Both the position numbers and the translations under genes were made by a program. A stretch of DNA of 11,385 nucleotides from positions 1 to 11,385 of the forward strand of contig JAOXYB010053679.1 of NCBI GenBank assembly GCA_028565635.1, in the 5' to 3' direction. Of the stretch, positions 6,854 to 11,385 are shown in pieces. The DNA comes from Phoronis ovalis. Taxonomy: Eukaryota > Phoronida > Phoronidae. The notes beneath the pieces were generated by a model. That model was not told the origin of the DNA. It saw nothing but the letters and a program-made list of their open reading frames with translations, and did not search any database. Within the stretch, counting starts at the first letter, position 1. Each line of letters begins with the position of its first letter.

Positions 6854-8325
6854 GTAACTTGAATTTATGTTGAAAATATCCAGGTTAAACAACAACTTGT
6901 AGCCACTGTAGTTGCAGGTATGGCATTCTAATGCTTCTCTTCGTAAACACATCATATAAACCATTTCCCTTTTCACTGTGTATATTACAAATGTTTACGA
7001 GATGTGCAGTTCTATGTTAAAACTGGGTATTAAATTTCTTTTTTTTTATGGTTAGAGTAACAAGCCTCTAATGGAGAAGCGTCGTAGGGCCAGAATTAAT
7101 GAATGCTTGCAGCAACTCAAGAGCGTTGTTTTGGAGTCGATGAAGAAAGAGGTATGCACGAAGCAACGTCGTAATTCTTCATTACAGCAAGATATAAAAT
7201 GATTAGATCACATGTCCCTAATGCACACTACTCTATAAAGTCGTAACTGGTATGATTAGATCACATATACTTAATACGTATTAAATACTGAAAAGTCGTA
7301 GCCGATATTTTTATAACTGGATTTGAAAGTTCATCAAAGTTGTACTAATCTTGTTGCTAAAGGTATGATGTTTTTCGTCGTGATTGCAACCACTTCGAAA
7401 ATGCGTTCTCATGGTTATCTTTCCTTTCAGACTTCGGGATATTCCAAGTTGGAGAAGGCCGATATTTTAGAATTGACTGTCCGTCACCTGAGGGCACTAC
7501 AAAGACAGCAAATGACTGGTATGTTATATGAACGAGCATTAATTGTATAAAATTACGTGGTAAAATTTTTGCCAGTAAAATTGATGACCTTGAATAATGT
7601 TTTATCATACCAGTAATGTTGCATAGCATAAATAATATTTACTTTTAGTGCCAGATCTGTCCTAAAAGAGTGAGTATGTGGTTACACTTCATAATAAGCT
7701 TTTTAATTTCTCGTCTTCAGCGGCTGTATCTAACGATCCTACAGTTATTGGCAAATATCGTGCTGGATTCAATGAGTGTGCAAAAGAAGTGACACGCTAC
7801 CTGTCGACTATTGAAGGAATTAATGAAAACATACGAAGTCGTTTACTAAATCATCTGGCTTCTTGTCTTCAAAGTGTTAACAGCTCGCAAACTACACCCA
7901 CGTCTACCTTGCAGACGGAGGCGACAGGAGTAACTGGTGCCATCCAAGTGATTCCTGCTACTCTTCCTTCGGGTGAATTGGCTTACTTTGTACCAGGACA
8001 ATCTAGTCAAGTTTTACTGAACAGTCCTGTTGTGGCTTTAATGCCAGGGACACCAGTGAATATGCAGTCTTTACCACCGTCTCCGAATTGTGCTACAGAG
8101 GCACCAAATATGGACTACTATATTAACAAAACACAATGCACTCAACAAATGAACATGGGTAAAAATACAGGGATAGGATCACATAATATCATTTCTCTGG
8201 AACACCCAGTTAGGTGTCGGACAAACTCGGTTACCCAGAACACACCATTAATGTTTTCGGAAAGATCCATGCTCTATAGTCTGTCACCTAACCTAAGCAA
8301 AAGGGATGTATGGCGTCCCTGGTGA
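6806..8325 (+). CDS. hes: Hes/Hairy-family bHLH-Orange repressor, four exons
   Basis: This is a complete gene of 278 codons joined from 6806-6853, 7056-7151, 7431-7518 and 7721-8325. The protein is a nuclear DNA-binding repressor of the kind that acts downstream of Notch. The bHLH spans about residues 19-76. Its basic region [13 protein letters not shown] (19-31) has the proline typical of Hes proteins, and helix 2 begins near [10 protein letters not shown] (54-63). The Orange domain spans about 83-127 ([19 protein letters not shown] then LLNHLASCL). A hairy-type motif, [18 protein letters not shown], lies at 152-169. The last four residues, WRPW (275-278), are the Groucho/TLE-binding motif. 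Intron positions and phases (0, 0, 1) match my recollection of vertebrate HES1. The start ATG has A at -3 and G at +4. The N-terminal arm is only about 16 residues, shorter than in vertebrate HES1. Whether this is a strict HES1 ortholog or a lineage-specific duplicate cannot be settled here. Confidence 0.95.
7056..7151 (+). CDS. hes: Hes exon 2 (basic region, helix 1)
   Basis: The acceptor TTAG follows a T9-rich tract (7038-7047), and the exon ends GAG|GTATGC, phase 0. Its 32 codons cover residues 17-48, from [15 protein letters not shown] to the loop (ESMKKE). Intron 1 is 202 bp. Confidence 0.95.
7199..7303 (+). repeat. Diverged 53-bp tandem duplication in intron 2
   Basis: GATTAGATCACAT occurs at 7201 and again at 7254, and AAAGTCGTA follows in both copies at matching distance. 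The middle parts have diverged. The duplication adds about 53 bp to intron 2, which is 279 bp against 202 bp for introns 1 and 3. Confidence 0.8.
7431..7518 (+). CDS. hes: Hes exon 3 (loop and helix 2)
   Basis: The acceptor is TTCCTTTCAG and the donor ACTG|GTATGT leaves one base for the next exon. It encodes residues 49-77 ([20 protein letters not shown] then RALQRQQMT), the most conserved part of helix 2 in the family. The alanine at 78 is split G|CG across intron 3. Confidence 0.95.
7721..8325 (+). CDS. hes: Hes exon 4 (Orange domain to WRPW)
   Basis: The acceptor is TCGTCTTCAG, and the exon runs to TGA at 8323-8325. It holds the Orange domain (83-127), a Ser/Thr/Gln-rich linker, the IQVIP...FVP motif (152-169), a Pro/Asn-rich region and the terminal WRPW. 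Open reading upstream of 7721 in this frame is intron. Intron 3 is 202 bp. Confidence 0.95.
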
Positions 8326-8450
8326 ACCAGGTTGCATTGCTAGTCGTGGAGGGAAAGCGCTGGCTCTTTAAACCGCAGTATAAATCTTGGTAGAGTGCTT
8401 AGCTGTATATCAAAATGTGTATCTTGCTATGTAAACATATGTAATTTCAT

Positions 8451-8458
8451 TGTAAATA
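8451..8458 (+). promoter_or_regulatory. Pumilio element in Hes 3' UTR
   Basis: TGTAAATA is an exact match to the UGUANAUA element bound by Pumilio/FBF proteins, which repress or destabilise messages. It lies 13 bases before the polyadenylation signal. A near match, TGTATATC, lies at 8404. Confidence 0.4.
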
Positions 8459-8470
8459 TTCATTTTCTCT

Positions 8471-8476
8471 ATTAAA
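8471..8476 (+). terminator. Hes polyadenylation signal ATTAAA
   Basis: ATTAAA is the commonest variant of the metazoan poly(A) signal. It is followed, from about 8501, by a G/T-rich stretch (TTGTGGAGTTGTTTTG) typical of downstream elements. Cleavage is expected near 8490-8500, giving a 3' UTR of about 170 bases. Confidence 0.7.
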
Positions 8477-8495
8477 GTTATAGTTCAAAAAGAAT

Positions 8496-9290
8496 TTTCT
8501 TGTGGAGTTGTTTTGCTGCTCGTACCTTGAGCAGTTTCTGTCTCTGTGTGCGTGCTACTGCTCACGAGTTGTATATAACTATTTATGTCAAGTTTCAAAG
8601 AAATTGTGTTGACTGTCCCGTGGCGCCATCTCACGCTATTTCCTGTGTTTTTGCATCATCCATTTCAGTTCTATCGCGAAAACGGCCTGCGAACTTCACT
8701 ACTGAAATCTACGAACTTTGACAGTTGTAAATGCAAAATACTGCTTGTGAATAATCAATTACAGACTTACCTAACCAGCCCTCTCCCCCAGATCATTCTC
8801 ATAGAGCGTCTATTAACTCCAAAATGAAATCTGATTTTTCTCACCGAAATTCCTCCATCTCGAACCATCCGTGCGTATAACGTAACTTTGTAGCAAAACG
8901 GACGGCTTTCTGGACTGGCGAACTTGGGGAATAGTGTTCGTGTGCAAGAAAATAGATGCGCGGTGCATGATTAACGTTCGTGTGCTTGCGCAACACATGT
9001 AAATCTACACGAATTCAGATGCATCTGTTCGGATCATAATTAATTCTACCGGGGGGTACTACTCAGATATAACGTGAGTACGCGTGCTTGTTACCAAAAT
9101 CACGTAAAAAGGATACATTTTTAGGACTAAGCGCGTTATGCGCTTGCAGTTTGAAAATCGGTAGTTCTGAGTAAAGGGTTGCTTTTTTGGCCTTGGTTTA
9201 GGCTGGGACTAATAAAAAGGGTCAAGTTTTTTGTAATGAGTCTTATTCAGAAGGATGTATACTTAGGGGAAGGCGCGGGGAAGGGAAGTC
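8496..9290. other. Intergenic DNA between convergent genes, no gene seen
   Basis: Open frames at 8500-8721, 8585-8827 and 8813-8998 overlap each other and show no domain or splice support. A short inverted repeat AAGCGC-GTTAT-GCGCTT lies at 9128-9144. Confidence 0.55.
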
Positions 9291-9330
9291 CAGTGGCGGT
9301 TTTAAGGTGATTCGGGGCGAAAAAATATTC
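9291..9330. mobile_element. Possible hAT-like terminal sequence
   Basis: CAGTGGCGG at 9291-9299 matches the first nine bases of the terminal sequence of the element at 1-173 read in reverse. The bases that follow differ. A matching opposite end was not found in the remaining sequence, so this may be a different family, a remnant, or chance. Confidence 0.2.
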
Positions 9331-9930
9331 CCTGTTTTTTTGCTTGACTATGTGGAAAAATTTCAGTTTTGGATAGTGTACTAATTTTAAGTGTGGTTTT
9401 GTTTAGATGTCATTTTTCATACTCCTGAACCACTCGTTTAACCAATCGCGAGCATTGGGTACCCACTTTATACTTGAGTCGACCGTCATTTCCGCTTACG
9501 GCCAGCTGTTTCGAGCGCGCGTGCGGAAACCTTATTCTTTTGATATTAATTTGACATTTTGTAAAATATTAAAAGATAATTGGCTAATTGTTTTCTTTAA
9601 TTCTATAAATATATATTTATCTCAAATACTTAGATTCTGAAAACTCCTCTTATAAATATGAACTCTTTGGTACACTATTACTAGATTTAACTGAAAGCTC
9701 CTCATAAATGCAATAAATCTGTTAATTTGTTGTATCCTCTTTTTATAAAATAAAACTATAGACTTCCACCGAGGTTTTTGCCAGATTTTCAAACATTCAG
9801 TGGAAGTATGATTATTGTATTAAATTATTTCTATTATATACTAACTGGAAGCCAATTTGTCTGAGGTGCAGGTTGTCCGATCAAAATGTAGATACTGTGC
9901 TCATTGACAGCGTGAAAATTAAAATAATTG
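9331..9930. other. Probable 3' flank of the minus-strand gene
   Basis: No coding region is seen; the 77-codon open frame at 9407-9640 is unsupported. This stretch should include the 3' untranslated region of the minus-strand gene, but no AATAAA on that strand lies close after its stop. The nearest standard variant is ATTAAA (minus strand) near 9595, about 335 bases away. CTTCCAC near 9763 and GTGGAAG near 9800 form a short inverted repeat. Confidence 0.4.
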
Positions 9931-10547
9931 TTACTTCTTTTTGTAGTATCCCATTTCTCTATCACCTAAGGAACGGGCCAAGTCGAAGACACGATCGTAC
10001 TCTCTATCGTATTGTCGTTTAGGTTGGAGAAATGTATCCCAGTAACCATGGCTACTCCGCTCCCGCTTGCGCATGCCGGGTGGTGGAATTCCTGGAATAT
10101 ACCACGCTCGTTTACTTTGTACGGTGTTGTCAAGCTTTGTGAGTGGTAAAAACAGCCCAGGTTCATCTTTATATAGTATGGCATTTACAGTACCATCCCA
10201 GTAAATATCAGGCTTCGGATCAGGATCAGAATCGAATTGGTCAGAGGCAAGGTCATTAAAATACTTGTCTTCATCACTGCTAGGGCGTGTTGCTTCATAT
10301 ATATGGAAATTGTCGGGTGGATAAAAGTCGTTTGTCGTATCTTGTCCATCGTCTTTGTTGAGATGCTTTAGGAGCTCATTAAAGCTGATGTCTCTTCGTT
10401 GTCGTGTGTGCTTAGGTTGTCCTTCCTGGCCTTTTTGAACTATTCGCGCTGCGTTCTTTGCAACGTCTTTGAGTTGGTTATCGAGACCTGCAGAGCTCGT
10501 GTCATCATAGAAATAATCGTATAATGACAATTGGGCCTGCGACACAT
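9931..10547 (-). CDS. Terminal exon, acidic aromatic-rich protein of unknown function
   Basis: This is the last exon of a minus-strand gene. On that strand the acceptor is TTTGTTTACAG, and the exon runs 204 codons plus a split codon to TAA at 9931-9933. The donor of the upstream exon (CACG|GTTAGT) supplies G, so the split codon is GAT (Asp). I recognise no domain. The protein is rich in Asp, Tyr and Pro, has no hydrophobic segment long enough for a membrane helix, and ends MGYYKKK. It contains a furin-type RQRR (10393-10404). It also contains AWYIPGIPPPGM (10072-10107) bounded by KR on one side and RKR on the other, and a further KR before QYDREYD. These suggest a secreted precursor cut by proprotein convertases, but the N-terminus, where a signal peptide would be, is outside the window. 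Confidence 0.75.
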
Positions 10548-10841
10548 CTGTAAACAAAAACGACAATTCTAAACTGCATTAATTGACTACAATGGGTGCA
10601 TACCGTCGCAATTCACTTGAAATTATTCGTACTGGAGGAGAGCAAGATTACATGTTACTGTATGATGAGTAGTAAAAAAACTAAAGTAAAATAATCATGA
10701 GAACAATTATTTCTACCATTAACAATCGTACTTCATGATTAGTATGCCAAAAAAGTTTGTTTTTTTCTGATTCAAATTAAATCATACTCTTCTAAACCAA
10801 GTCCGCAGTACATGGGATAACGTTGCTATTTTAATACTAAC
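10548..10841 (-). other. Intron of the minus-strand gene (294 bp, phase 1)
   Basis: It is bounded by GTTAGT and TTTACAG on the minus strand and joins two frames cleanly (G|AT). It is AT-rich, with no further exon visible. Confidence 0.75.
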
Positions 10842-11222
10842 CGTGTAAATAACCACCAGGTTGTTTAAAATCGCTCCATTGAGGATCGTTTGTAGTGTCG
10901 TAAGTTGCTTGGGGCCAGCTTTGCCAGTCCCAATAATCGTCCCAACGGACTTTTCCCATACCCGGGATGCTGATGTATTCATTATCAAGGTTAGATGATT
11001 CTTTACTGTTACCCAAAATATCCGCTTCTTTATTTAAGTTTGTAGTTTCTATAGTTGCGTCCTTGTTGGTTTCTAGTGCATCTGCATTTTGTTCTCCCTT
11101 ATCAAACGTCACCTTGTGGAGTTTTGGATTCTCTTCCGTACCTTGGTAGTCATCTTGTTTTTCTTCGACATTTACAGCCCCCTGTTGGTCAATGTTAGAA
11201 GTTACGTCCCCTTTGCCGATAC
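10842..11222 (-). CDS. Internal exon of the unknown acidic protein gene
   Basis: The exon is 381 bases, bounded on the minus strand by the acceptor CATTTACAG and the donor G|GTTAGT. Both ends are phase 1, so the exon holds 126 whole codons plus split codons and could be skipped or duplicated without changing frame. It reads from IGKGDVTSNIDQQGAVN through a hydrophilic Glu/Asp/Asn/Lys-rich stretch, then an aromatic cluster WDDYWDWQSW, and ends QPGGYLH. The reading continues upstream of the GTG at 11110-11112, so that codon is not a start. No domain is recognised. At least one more 5' exon, with the start codon, must lie beyond 11385. Confidence 0.7.
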
Positions 11223-11385
11223 CTGTAAATGGTGTATGATTTAATCAGTATTTTTTTAAAATTAGAATTTTGATATTTGACCCCTAAATGACCTTTTGAC
11301 CCCAAGGGCAGCAATGGCCTACCCTGGGGATGTCAAACCTCAAATATCATGTCCTTAACTACAACAGACTTTGAGATATGGCTTA
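11223..11385 (-). other. Partial intron of the minus-strand gene with TGACC repeat
   Basis: The intron ends CATTTACAG on the minus strand at 11223. From about 11275 it contains TTTGACCCCTAAATGACCTT and a further TGACC, followed by a segment also similar to the block at 4401-4460 (AGGGCAGC...GGGATG). It is a fragment of the same dispersed family. Confidence 0.6.

Larger units (their letters stand above)
8326..8495 (+). other. Hes 3' untranslated region
   Basis: A short trailer of about 170 bases is inferred from the poly(A) signal at 8471. It is AU-rich in its second half and contains one perfect Pumilio-type element. No Drosophila-type K-box, Brd-box or GY-box was found. A short, AU-rich trailer fits the unstable messages known for Hes genes. 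Confidence 0.6.

Noticed and set aside
6755-6976. Minus-strand 73-codon open frame over Hes exon 1
   Set aside because: It is antisense to the Hes start and intron 1, with Cys/Phe-rich low-quality translation.
7357-7629. Minus-strand 90-codon open frame over Hes exon 3
   Set aside because: It is a shadow of the conserved helix 2 exon on the other strand.
8621-8632. GGCGCCATCTCA considered as an insulator-type CTCF site
   Set aside because: Only the GCGCCATCT core fits; the following bases do not match the consensus.
8500-8998. Three overlapping open frames after the Hes gene
   Set aside because: They overlap in different frames, lack splice signals or domains, and follow the poly(A) signal.
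10967-11149. Plus-strand 60-codon open frame
   Set aside because: It is antisense to the supported internal exon of the minus-strand gene.

Overview
The window looks like nuclear DNA of an invertebrate animal. It is AT-rich and gene-sparse. Its genes have short GT-AG introns and metazoan polyadenylation signals, and the intergenic DNA carries degenerate repeats. The anchor is a complete Hes/Hairy transcription factor gene. Its bHLH, Orange domain and C-terminal WRPW resemble bilaterian HES1-type proteins, and its three introns sit where vertebrate HES1 introns sit. The species cannot be fixed from this window; a marine invertebrate deuterostome or spiralian would fit, but that is inference.

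Layout: positions 1-173 are the right part of a transposon-like repeat ending in GGATCCGCCACTG. From 174 to about 2600 there is AT-rich DNA with no gene I can support. At 2619-2742 there is one possible orphan terminal exon (+ strand). A degenerate tandem repeat of about 32 bp follows (2930-3145). A repeat rich in TGACC half-sites (about 4150-4765) ends in an A-rich tail and a perfect 14-bp hairpin (4808-4840). A second GC-rich hairpin lies at 5396-5422.

The Hes gene occupies 6806-8325 (+ strand, four exons, 278 residues), with an ATTAAA signal at 8471. Its upstream 700 bp holds four perfect Su(H)/CSL octamers, a CACGTG box, an inverted CCAAT box and two TATA candidates. This suggests a Notch-responsive gene that may also repress itself.

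On the minus strand, the last two exons of an unrecognised gene lie at 11222-10842 and 10547-9931. It encodes an acidic, aromatic-rich protein with furin-like and dibasic sites, possibly a secreted precursor. Its 5' part runs off the right edge, and the intron there contains another piece of the TGACC repeat. The two genes converge, with about 1.4 kb between their ends. The window shows no functional link between them.
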